Source: Rhizoclosmatium globosum
Lineage: Eukaryota; Chytridiomycota; Chytridiomycetes; Chytridiales; Chytriomycetaceae
NCBI GenBank assembly: GCA_002104985.1
Contig: MCGO01000113.1
Coordinates: forward strand, 1-64,000
DNA length: 64,000 nucleotides
Reading direction: 5' to 3'
Positions 1-13,657 of the stretch are shown one piece after another (position 1 is the first letter of the stretch; the number at the start of each line of letters is the position of its first letter). Made by a program: the position numbers and the translations under genes. Under the pieces are notes generated by a model. It saw nothing but the letters and a program-made list of their open reading frames with translations, made no database searches and had not been told where the DNA came from.

Positions 1-682
1 CAGTCCTCAGAGTTCCAGCATACTTGCTTTCGTCATGGACAAGAGCACTTATTGAGTGAAATCAAACGGAAACCAGCAGCAGCATCAAATGTCAAAAGCG
101 AAGGTGTGCATGATATCACAGCCGCAAACGCCCCCACACCAGACGAACACGCGTGCATACCGAAAAAGTCTCCACCAATGTACAACCATCAATACTATTC
201 ATCGCACCATCAGCTACCCTCGTTTCCGTCACATATTCAAGATGCTCGCCTTCCTCCTCTCCCACCTCCTTCCTATCTCCAACAAACAACGACAATATCG
301 CAAGTAGAATCGAAAATACGCGAAATATCAGCAGCAGAACACGAAACTCAACAACGGCTTCAACAAGCTCGGTCCGAACATGCCAATTTAAAACAGGTTC
401 GTTTCCACTTCAACTTTGTCAACTTTGTCAACTTTGTACTTCTGCGATGACTTAACATCACATGCTTCACACCCAAAAATAGGACTTGGCTCATTATCGA
501 CGCATCATCCAATGGCAAGACCAAGTATTTGAACAATTTGAACGGACGCGTGTTTCTGGCTTTTGTAAGTTTTATATCACCCTCTCCCCTTATTTTGGCC
601 ACTCACTTCCTTCTTCATCTCCCACATACAATCTTGTTTAGCACGACAATCAAAAATCAATTTATTGCATCTCTCGAAATAA
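1..682 (+). CDS. Coiled-coil protein, 3' part (5' end outside window)
   Basis: The reading frame is open from base 1 without a start codon, so the gene begins upstream. Proposed exons are 1-396, 483-564 and 642-682; the introns have GT..AG ends and the frame is kept, giving 172 residues before a TAA at 680-682. The visible part is Pro/Ser/His-rich and then turns into a Glu/Gln/Arg-rich coiled coil (from about residue 105) that continues across the first intron. I recognise no family. The last exon is the weakest part: a different frame stays open to 890, so the C-terminus could differ. Confidence 0.5.
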
Positions 683-1298
683 TCTGCCCCCTGGAATGAG
701 CCCCTTGCCACAAATACCTCCAAATGGAGGACTCGAAGTTCTCAAATCACACATCAAATTGGCTCTAGAATTTGTTGATACCAATTTGGAGGCACGACGG
801 CCGATGCCGCCGTTCCATAATGGTCGATATGATGGTTTCGGAAATGGGGAAGGAATGTTCGACGGTAAACTTTGGGTTATGATTATTTAGGACAATTTTG
901 TATCATTTGTAGATATGGGGCATTGTATATCGCGTAATCTCGACATACAAGGGACTTTTTTGGACTTTCTTAATTTTAGACAGGTATCCGTACCTTCTTG
1001 TTATTCTCATTTAGCCAGCCCTATTTTTTTTTCCTTTGGTTTTTGCTTTAGTATGCTTTATGCTGTAATATATGCTTGTTTGGTTCTTTCATTCGCTATT
1101 TTTGGAAGGAAGAGTTAGTTGGAATTTTGCCCACTCTTCCCTCTCCGTCCCTTGTTCCATTGTTCTCCCACAAAAAAGTTCCACCTGCTTTCAGTGTTCC
1201 CTACACATCCCATAGAGACCAAATCCTTTTACGATCAAGTCGTGTCTCATCTCTTTGGTACTATTGCTACAACCCATTCCTTGTGATTACTCGATACT
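683..1298. other. Intergenic region upstream of the kinase gene
   Basis: About 600 bases between the coiled-coil gene and the MARK kinase. A 64-codon frame at 696-890 could be an alternative last exon of the upstream gene, but the frame does not join with the donor seen at 565. The rest is T-rich leader sequence. No repeat or RNA gene is seen. Confidence 0.4.
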
Positions 1299-3605
<2,307 letters not shown>

Positions 3606-3726
3606 GTTGTGAAGGGAAACTGCATACTCTTTTGTTGGTTTTGTCTTCTTTCTCTTTCATTTCTATAAATCACACCTCAAAGATTTTCATCGCGTTCATC
3701 TCACAGCATTTTAACTTTGAGCACAG

Positions 3727-4044
3727 ATGCGCTTCATGAAACCGTTTCATTGTTTCGTAACGTTGTTGGCTATGGTTTTGCTGAGCCTGACCTTCGCCTC
3801 AGCTTCCAAGCCAGGTGGGTCGTACAACTCAAAGCTATATCATATTCCTGAAACATTTCTTCACGTTTAAGACTTTGAACGCGTTGTACCGAAACGAAAC
3901 AATCGGGTAAGAAAAAGCTATGTTGACCGTCAACCCTTTGCGAGACAACATCATCGTGGTGATTTCTTCGACCCTCACATGTTTGAGAGGCACTTTCAAG
4001 TCAAGAAACCAGCTAAAATTCAAGAGGACCTGAAGGACCTTTAA
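3727..4044 (+). CDS. Small secreted basic protein (86 aa)
   Basis: Two exons (3727-3814 and 3872-4044) give 86 residues; neither alone is a long ORF. The start ATG at 3727 opens a typical signal peptide: a basic/Met-rich n-region, a hydrophobic core LLAMVLLSLTF, then an ASASKP cleavage region. The mature part (about 55 residues) is rich in Arg, His, Phe and Lys, has no cysteine and carries a dibasic PKR site shortly after the presumed cleavage site. No family is recognised. It sits 120 bp after the kinase gene and 250 bp before the HECT ligase on the same strand. It could be a secreted effector or a Kex2-processed peptide precursor; both are guesses. Confidence 0.6.
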
Positions 4045-4292
4045 GATTGTTGATTAAGATTGGAAAACTTATCAAGACTTCAAATTAGAACACTGATACT
4101 CCCCAAATTATCGCTGATACAATTAGAAATAAATAGCTTTTCTGTGTTTGAAAAAAGGATAATAGAGGAAAAGAGAAAGAAGAAGTTTACAAAACACAGC
4201 CACCGAACCCACTGCCCCACAACAGGCATACCGGATAAAGAAGCAGCTGGCCGTAAACTTAACTCAACGAGAAAGCCCGCCTATTCAGTTGA

Positions 4293-7200
4293 ATGAGCCA
4301 TTCGAGAAAACGAAAGAGTTCCGACCCACAAGACCTCCAAATCCCTGTCCAGCCACCACAAGAGTTAGTATCTCTCATAATTTATCACAGATGAGTCGAT
4401 TGATTTCCGATTAGAATCCGCAGATCATCCCGACTTCAGTCTCAGCAATCATCTGGTACCTCCACTCCTGCAGCAAGCTCCTCCTCCTCCTCTTCATCCT
4501 TATCCGCAACAAAGAAACAGAAGCAACAGATCACGTCCAATAGTTCACCAGCACCAAAGAAGATGGGAAGAAAAAGCAAAGCTAAGGTACGGAGAGCTGT
4601 CATTCACCGCGATGGTCATTCTCCCTCCTGACTAAGTTTATTAAAATCAAATCTTCTAGAATCCTCTTGGGGACGACGATGACGCTGAACTGATGGACCT
4701 TGATGTAAACAAGATCAAGGGTGGCTCTCCCAAACCAAAGAAGACAAGAGCCAAGCGCTCTGGCGCCATCGCATCAAAACAAAGTGAAGAGAAAGAATAT
4801 CCGGAATTGGAGGATGATTCAGATGAGGATGAGGATAATGATGATGGTGAACCCGGCGAAGACCAGATGCAAGACTTTATGGCGGCCCTTATGAGTGCTG
4901 CTGGTGGAGGTACGTTCACATTCTGTTTAGTATATCGAAGCTGATTTAATTATCAGGAAACCCCACTGGGGCCCCATCTTCGCGTTCTGCCCTATTCAAT
5001 GCAATGTTTGGAGCCGCAGGAATGCCTCCACCAGGAGGCGCATCAAGTGGACCAACCGCTACAAGCGGGAGGTTTGCAGATATTCTAAAACAGCTGAATG
5101 GGAAGAACCAAGAGCTTCAGTTGGTTGCCTTGCAAGAGTTATCAGAGGAGTTGAGCGTCGCAACTGGTGAGATCCGTCACCTTTTTCCTCCTTCTCACTA
5201 AACACGAAAAAAGAGGATATGTTCATCGGATACGGAGGAAGATCATCTCGGATGCAAGGATTCTCTACTCAAGAATTTACCACAACCCTCATCAAACTAC
5301 TTTCGCCTTCCCCAATAGATGACGCAGCTTTCGCGCAGCAGTTTATGATGGATGATGATGATTTTGGAGGATTTGGAGGCGGCGGTGGAGTAATGACTGG
5401 CGAAGTTATGCTTCTTGCATGTCGGTGTCTTTCAAATCTTATGGAGGCGAATCCAGCTGCGACAGCAATCTTTGTTCAGCAAGGTGGAGTAGCTGTAATG
5501 ATTGGAAAGCTGCGAGAGATCGAATATATCGAACTGGCAGAGACTGTTCTCCAAGTATTGGACAAAGTGTGAGTAAGACGGGCGTTTTAAACGTTGTTTA
5601 GTAACTCTATCGCAGTTGCATAGAGCAGCCTTACCTAATTATCAAAGAGAACGGACTAGTCGCGTGTCTTCAATACTTGGATTTCTTTGGTTTACATGTT
5701 CAACGCACAGCAGTCGGAATTGTGGCCAAAAGTTGCAAAGGCCTTGGAATTTTGGTTCCAGGTATGTCGCATAATGTTAAGGTCAGACATCTGGATTGAC
5801 TGAGTTTTTTAGGTTCGGAGAAAACCAAGGACGTGTTTGCGAAACTTCAAGATATTCTTCCAATTATTGAGAATTTGATTACGAATGCAGACACGAAAAT
5901 CATGGAATCCTCAGTTTCAAGTATTGAGGCTATTGTTCATTGGGCAGTGAAAGACGAGTCCACGTTAGAATCTCTTATCACTCCGTCACTTCTTCGTGCA
6001 GTCATGACTGCATTGCGTCCGACTGCGGCAAGCACCCCGATGACTCCTTTCAGCTCTTCAGCCAACAACGGGACACCAACAGGTACTGTACCTGGTGCGG
6101 GAAACTCCAGCAATGCCGGCATTTTTACTCAACTGATTCGCATCTTGGTTGATATTTGCAAAGGAAGCACGAAGCTGAGCGTTGAGCTGTTGAATCCTGA
6201 TTATATGGTTACCGAATCTATATACAGTTATTTAACTGGCGGTGGGATCTCCAGTCCTCTTACGTCAGTAGTTGGTGATGGTGTCTTGTCAAACATAGTT
6301 ATGAATAGCATTGTATCTCGTGGTCCAGAACAAGTAATTCAAGTACTTGTTTTGGCGAGCGAATTGATGCCGAGTGTGCCAAAAGTTGGCGAAGTTTGGT
6401 GCATGAAGCCTGTCGTTGGGGACAACGCTGAAGATGGTGCTGGTGAATCTAGAAAGACTCAACCAACGAGACCCAAATCAGTCGTTGCAAATGGTCCTGC
6501 GCCCACCAGAACGCTCAGAAGTGCAACAAGCACTCCTAAAATGGCTTCAGCATCTCCTTCAACTTCAGCACAAATTCCACAGGAGAGTTTTGACACTCGT
6601 CGTAGAAATATTATGTCATCTACTCCTGCTTCTCAAGAACTTCTGCATCAATATGCGCTTTGTCTTCTTCCAATCATGATTGAAGTATTCAGCACAAGTG
6701 TTCATCCACAAATTAGGCGTTTAAGCGTTGAAGCTATTGCCAAAAGCGTTTATTTCTCGTCTGATGGCTCCACACTCGCCAAAACACTGTTGGAGGCGCG
6801 TGGTTTCGGTAAATTCGTCTATGAGCTTTTGGGCTTTCGAAACATTGCTTTCGCTGAAGCTATTGCCCTGGACACGAATTCGGTTTCTACTTCAGTGAGT
6901 GTTGTCGATCGTGAGCGTGCGGAGGGACTTTTTTATGTTTCTGCGGGTGTTCAGTTGACAAGCCTCGTCGTGGAAAAATGTGGTGCTCGTGTTGTTGGTT
7001 GGTTGATTCGTGAAGGAATCTTAAGCGAGATGAGGAAGTCAGTGGACAAATTGGAAACACTGTTGAACCAAGAAGTAATGGCAGAGAAATCGAAAAATGA
7101 ATCTGTGGATGGAAAAGACAAGGGCAAACATCGTTTTGAAGGGGGTGACAAAGAAAGTGCTGTTGAGTTGGTTGGAAGGTCACGTAGAAGTGTGACCAAA

Positions 7201-10200
7201 GCAGAAAAAGGAAAGGGCAAAGAAGGTTCTGGAGACTCTGAGTCTATGGCTGATGGAGATGGAGGCCGAGCAGGCTTTTTGGAAGGTATGAAATTGGCGT
7301 TAGATCGAATGACTGGCGCAATTACATCTGAAAAGTCGTCAACGTCGGATTTGGACACTGCCAACACGCCTCAACGTCCAAGTGTTACTATCGTGGGTTT
7401 AAATGGAGAAAAATACTCTGAAGACGATGTAAAACCATGGCTTCTTCAATTTGCTACAACGTTTCTGAAGAATTTGGGAGAAAACAAAGCGCTACTCGCT
7501 GCAGGGACTGACTCGTCCTTTGATGTATTGGGGGACTTCAAAAGAACTTGTGGTGTTTTGAAGAAAGGGAAACAGGTACCTTTTGTGGCGCCGGCAAAAG
7601 ATTCTCTATCCAATGAAAGCAACGTGATCGATGATTTAATGATTGCGGAGTTGGAAAGAGTGGCTCAACACTTTGCTGGAGTACTCACAAAAACGGATTC
7701 AAGTAGCATCGGTGTCACAGGGTTTGAAGTTCTTGAAAGTGGCGTTACTGACGCATTGACGGTGTATCTCACAACTCCAGGAGTTGGCGAGACTGTACTC
7801 GGAGGTTCGGTGAAGCCAATTCATCACAGCCCCCTTGTATCACGACTACGAGCATTCCTTCACGTATTTTTAGATGGTCCAAAGCCAATATCTTCATCAA
7901 ACGCCGCAAGTCATTATGTTGCTGGTGCCTTCAAACAGTGTGTAACTCGGTTGCAAGAATGTCTTTCAAGAGTAGAAGATTTCCATCTTGTTCTAGGAAT
8001 TCCATCACTTTCATCTGCTATTTCCTCGGAAAACAGCTTCATGTCAATGTTTGGAGCGATTATCAACGGCTCATACAATCAGAGTGCGTCCGCTAGAGAA
8101 CAAGCCTCTCCTGCATTACAGTTATCGAGACAGATTCGAATTCGTCTGATTGCTGATGAGCCAGACTCGATACCTCCACAGTTCCGTAATGCTGTTATTA
8201 GTATACACGCTGTGGCTACGTTTAAGATATTTGAGGAATTTATGAAAGGAAAAGTTGATGGATATGCAAGTGAATCTTCGACTAGTAATGCTTCTGGATT
8301 CACTGACAAGGTTAATGGAGGCGACGATGACGAAGCTGAAGTTGTTCTGGGCGAAGACGAGGACGACGAGGAAGAAGACGATGAAGGTGATGACGACGAC
8401 AATGGTGACGACAACGATGGCGAAGATGAGGTTTGTCGTGGATTTTTTTTGGTTGTGTTCATTGATATTGTCCATAGTTCGACGTTATGGAAGAAATGAT
8501 GGAAACTGAAGAATTGGGTGAAAGTCGACCATCGTCTGCGAATGCTGTCGATATGATTCCTCCGCCATCTCCAACGAAAAAGACTTCTCGATCTCGCTCG
8601 GCATCTCCTTCTAAATCTGACGCAGTCTCGTCTATTTCAAAGAGCGGTACAGCGCCAGTCTCATACGCTGGAGCAGCTGCATCGGCGAGGAATTCATTTT
8701 CCATCAAATTTTCTCTTGACGGCCAAGATGTTGAGAGTGAATCAACAATATTTGGAGCTCTATTTCTGAATGAGAAGGCTAAGAGTGGAGATCAGTCAGC
8801 TGCTGTAAATATCTGGAACAAGACTTACACACTTAAATTCAGAAAAGTCGCCAAAAGTCCTCTGACAGAGACGGATTCTGTTGAAAAAAATGATTCTCAA
8901 TTAGTGCACGTGGCACAACTTGAAGATAACAACAATGTTCCTTTCAGTCTTCAAATAGCAAGTAATCTTAAGCAAGAATCTTCAGCCTTCAAGATCTTGT
9001 CTTTATTGAAAATTCTCTTTGCTCTAAATACTCGTTGGACTGAAGTATATCAAGAACAAGAAATCTCTGTTGCTCTTGTTGAAGGAATCGCTACAGCTGC
9101 TGATGGAGCTATCAAGACTCAATCTGCTCCTACCTCTCAAACTACCAGTATATTGGCACCACTTCCATTGAGTTCGTTCCTAAACAACAAAATTACGGCG
9201 AAACTGAATAGGCAACTGAATGAACCACTCATTGTAGCCTCCTCGGTCCTCCCTGACTGGTGCACCTCAGTAACTTCCGAATTCTCATTCGTGGTACCAT
9301 TTGAGTCTCGAGTTACTTATCTTCAAAGCACTGCTTTTGGATATGCGCGCAGCATCAATAGATGGAAGAAAAACGATTCTTCAACGTCGTCTCGAAGTAA
9401 TCCGTTAGAAACTGCTATGATGGGTGGCAGAGTGCAAAGGCAAAAAGTCAGAGTTTCAAGAACGCGGCTTTTGGATTCTATGACAAAAGTGATGGATTTG
9501 TATGGCCAGAGCGCACATTTGATTGAAGTTGAATTTTTTGATGAAGTGGGAACTGGGTTGGGTCCAACGTTGGAATTTTATTCAAGTGTATGCAAAGAAC
9601 TCCGTAAACGAGACGGCGTCACCTTGGCAGGAGGATCCAGTGGCAAAGGAGGGAAAATCGGGCTTTGGAGAGAGAATGGAAGTAACGGAGACTATTTGAG
9701 TCCCAGCGAGGGTTTGTTCCCTGCACCACTCGATTCGGAAGTTTTAAACACCGAAGAAGCAAAGATCAAGCTGAATTTATTCAAGAGTATGGGTACATTT
9801 GTGGCCAAAGCATTATTGGATTCAAGGATTGTTGACATGCCGTTCAGTACCTTGTTTTTGGATATGATTGTAGGAAATCGAACCACCGGAAAATCTTCAC
9901 TATCTCATTTACATTTGATCAAGGTATTTCACTCGCAATTAAGGTGTACTTCTCTGACTGTTTTTAGTATATTGATGTCAGCCTTTACACATCACTTTCT
10001 GACGTCTTCAAGTTTGTTCAAATGAAATCGGTCATTGAATCTACTTTGACACTCTCGGAACCCGAAAAAAAGTCTCGAACTGCTGCTTTGACTGTGAAGG
10101 GAGTTCGTTTGGAAGATCTTTGCCTTGACTTTACGTTGCCTGGATATCCGTCCATTCTCCTCAAGCCTAACGGATCCGAAATTTCCGTGACGTCTGAAAA

Positions 10201-10774
10201 TGTCAAAGAATACATGGAAGCAGTTGTTGATATGACGGTGGGTTCTGGTATCAAACATCAAGTGGAAGCATTCAGGGCTGGATTCGACAAAGTTTTTTCC
10301 ATATCAAAGCTCAACTGTTTCTCTGTTGATGAGCTATGTCTGCTTATGGGAGGAAGTCAAGACGAAGATTGGAGCTATTTAAGTGAGTTATTTCTCGTTA
10401 TTGTATGAGTCTTACATGGAAAAATAGCCATAATTGACTCAATCAAAGCTGATCATGGATATTCAATTGATTCCAAACCTGTTCAGTTTCTTGCAGAGAT
10501 GATGGAAAAATTCACTCTGGTTGAGCGTCGAGAGTTCCTGCTCTTTGTCACTGGCTCACCCAAACTTCCAATTGGTGGATTCAAAGCACTCACACCGCCT
10601 CTCACTGTTGTCCGAAAAAGTGCCGATTTTGGAACGAAGGCTGATTCTTACCTCCCATCGGTTATGACATGTGTTAACTATTTAAAAGTTCCAGCTTATA
10701 CAAATTTACAAGTCATGACAGAAAGGTTTGAAGTGGCGATGAAGGAGGGACAAGGAAGCTTTCATCTGTCATGA
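4293..10774 (+). CDS. UFD4: UFD4/TRIP12-type HECT E3 ubiquitin ligase
   Basis: Ten exons give 2009 residues: 4293-4363, 4415-4586, 4660-4909, 4957-5166, 5214-5568, 5616-5761, 5813-8430, 8478-9923, 9968-10382 and 10428-10774. The N-terminus is basic and Ser-rich with an acidic stretch. An armadillo-like region follows (about 240-420), containing the TRIP12/UFD4 hallmark of helical repeats ending CLQYLDFFGLHVQRTA. The centre is long and partly disordered, with an Asp/Glu run at 8330-8430. The C-terminal HECT domain ends with the active-site segment LPSVMTCVNYLKVPAY; the catalytic Cys codon is 10670-10672 (about residue 1976). In yeast Ufd4 extends chains on N-end-rule and ubiquitin-fusion substrates. 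Every intron keeps frame. The next gene starts 107 bp downstream on the same strand. Confidence 0.93.
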
Positions 10775-10881
10775 TTGTGGGTTGTCTGGGTTAGTGAAAT
10801 TGCATAATTCCTTTTCTCTTCTATTCTATTAAAATAAAAACCATTGCAAAAAAAAATTGTCAGTTTCTGGACTTAACTGAA

Positions 10882-13574
10882 ATGACAACCAGGAGACGCG
10901 AGTATTCTTTTGAACCTGAAGATTATGATGGGATTCTGGATGGAGCCAAAGCAGTTTCGACGAAACTGTCACGATATGTTCCGCAAGAGCTCGGAGCGAA
11001 GTTCTCCCCTCCAACAGTCTATCTATTCTTTAAGGATGACACAAAAGGTTCTCACGCTTGAACAAGTCACACTATGCTAATTAGCGAACGAAAACTAGGA
11101 AAGATAAGGCGACGAAAGATGCCTGTGAGAGACTTCGTTAACTCGTCAAGTGATATCCTTTCGACAGATGCGATTGCAAAGAACCTAGTAAAACGGCATC
11201 CTGTCCTTGAATGTGTTCCCTTGCATCGCGTAAGTCAGCGTGTTTTGACTCTGATTGTTGAATGTCAATGTACTTTCTCAGATCACAACAATCCTAAACA
11301 AACTTCGAGTTCATCACAACCTACCAGAACCAGCCCCAGTAAATATCTCTCTTTCAAGCAAGTCAAATATCGCAGCACTTCCCTCACTTCCTCAAAAATC
11401 GCGAACTGTTCCAAATCCAACCACAAATTCTTTCGGAAACGGAGAAGATCAAATCCGCTTGGATGGAAATATGGATTTGAATAAATTAAGGTAATCTCCC
11501 GTTGAATTCAGCGTATTTCTAATATACATCAGTGACAACGATTTGTCCAAAATCAAAGCGGAAATGAACGACGATTTTGAGAAGAATCGCGTTAAACCTG
11601 GAGATCCAAACTTCAAGTATGATATTCAGAAAACTTTCGAATCAGCCAACGAAGAGAATGACTGGGACACTTCTGATTCAAAACCAACGACGCACCCAAA
11701 GCCCTTTGGTGAGCTGGAAACGGATGATGATGAAATTTCTGCAATGAATGAGGAAATAGCGGAAATGTTAGAAGATCTGCCACATACTCAAAAAACGCCG
11801 TTCCTTGATAAACCCATCGAAAGGGATGAAGAAAGTGGAGTTGCATCTAAAACTGCATTTTGGTGGATGAAAAATGATGCTGAAGAAGACATACTGAAGC
11901 AAGATGTAGAGCACGCTAAGGCTCCCTCAATCTTTGATCCAAAGCCCATTCAAAAACAACCAGTTCCCGAGTTTAAAAGAACGGCTAACGATACTATGAA
12001 TATTGATTCAAGGTCGAACTCGAGTGATATCATATCTGGGACAAACGTCGTCATGAAAGTGGTGGAAAAGAACACCATTTCTTCCAAGGATAGTGAAGTG
12101 ACAGACCCATCAACAGCAATACTTAAAAATTCTGGAATGAGCGCAACTATGAATGCGTTGCAACAAGCAAAGTCGTTGCTGGCTTCTACGCCAGTTGCAT
12201 CACAAAACAACGATAAAACGTCCACTGCGGAGGAATCAACTCAAAAGAAACTAGCGCCTATTTCGACTCTTTCGAATTTGCCCCCAGTTTCTACATTCAG
12301 TAAACCATTGTCTCAGATGGAAAAACCTTCGCCGACATCAGCATCAACTGATAAGAGTTACGCAACAGCACAGTCGACAGTATTAGATATTGACGATGAT
12401 ATTGACATTGATGCAGGGTTTGCAAACTATGATGCTGATGCTGACGCCGACGGTGACTTCATGGACTTGATTTTGCCGAAAAAGAAAGAGCCGATCCTTC
12501 CTTTATCGGCTCCTCCAAGCTCTGTGTCAAAATCGAATCCTATATCTTTTGCTCAATCATTTAGTCCACCGCCACCAGTGTCTGCCAAACCTCAACTATC
12601 AACTTTGGATAAAAACGTTGAGCTACCTAAGAATACTATCTCCGTCCCATCTACATCTAAACCAGGATTCATAGAGGACGAATATGATTTGCCTATTGAT
12701 GAAGAGTTTGAAAACTTTGACGCTGACAAGGAATCAGAGGAAGATTTAACTTTCTTGATGAAATCTACCAAAACTATTCCATCCGTTTCTTCTTCAATCC
12801 AGCCTGAAATACTACCGAACAAAAGCACCATACAGTCCACACTTAGTCAAACTGCAGGAACCGAATCAAAAACGCCCAACCAGACTCCTTCCAGCACTTC
12901 ACTGAGTGACCCAAAAGCAAATGTATCTGCAAAAATTGAATCTACAGTCGCTATAGAGCCCTCTAAATCTTCCGGTCCGCTTGGAGCTCTTCCGTCATTG
13001 ACTGGAAAGTCATCCCTTGGAGCCCCGAATCTTCAAACTGTGGATCTTAAGTCCGCTAAAGAAGCTGAAGATGATATTCCTGAAGACTTTGACTTTGATG
13101 TTCACTCCATTTCTGATCTGTTAGAAGATACGGATGCTCCTGTGAAACACAGCTTAAAAGCACCGCCTAAACACACGTCAGAAATATCTGCGGCGAGTAT
13201 CAAAGATAAAATCTCCACAATAGGTATGATTTTACGAAGATTACGATTTTCTCTAACAATAACAAGGAGGTTCTTCGAAGTCGACTATCCTCGATAAATT
13301 TGCCGAATCGGCCATGAAGCTACTCTCTGACGACAAAGATGTAACTTCCAAGAAGTCGGCTGCATATGATGATGAATTTGGGGCTGGTGACACGGATTCA
13401 GAAGGGGTGACGAGCAACGCAGTTTCTCCAATTGCAAATCAATCTCCTGCTTTCAAAAAGAAAACAGTCAATTTCTTACCGGACGAAGACTCGGATTTGT
13501 TTGGAGGTGATGATGTCGAATTGGACACCGACGATGGGTTGTTGGATGGTAAAGATGAGGACGATGCATTTTGA
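10882..13574 (+). CDS. CEP19-domain protein with long acidic C-terminal extension
   Basis: Five exons (10882-11047, 11099-11229, 11282-11490, 11533-13223, 13270-13574) encode 833 residues. The first ~200 residues follow vertebrate CEP19 in order: SPPTVYLFF, then KGKIRRRKMPVRDF, then DLNKLSDNDLSKIKAEM, then FEKNRVKPGDPNFKYDI, then NDWDTSDS. CEP19 is a centriolar/basal-body protein that recruits RABL2 and intraflagellar transport in animals; it is normally about 160 residues. Here about 600 further residues are Ser/Thr/Pro-rich and disordered, punctuated by acidic-aromatic motifs (DIDAGFANYDADADADGDFM, DEEFENFDADKES, EDFDFDVHSISDLLED and a final one near the stop). The presence of a basal-body protein fits a zoosporic fungus. 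The identification rests on motif order; the role of the tail is unknown. Confidence 0.85.
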
Positions 13575-13657
13575 TTGATTTCAGAAACCATTTGAACATC
13601 TAATATTATTGAAATTTGAAAGAAAACGCAAGAAGAAAGGAAAATTTTAAAGGGTTA

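Noticed and set aside
6887..7367. Antisense frames opposite the HECT ligase
   Set aside because: No domain, and they overlap well-supported coding sequence.
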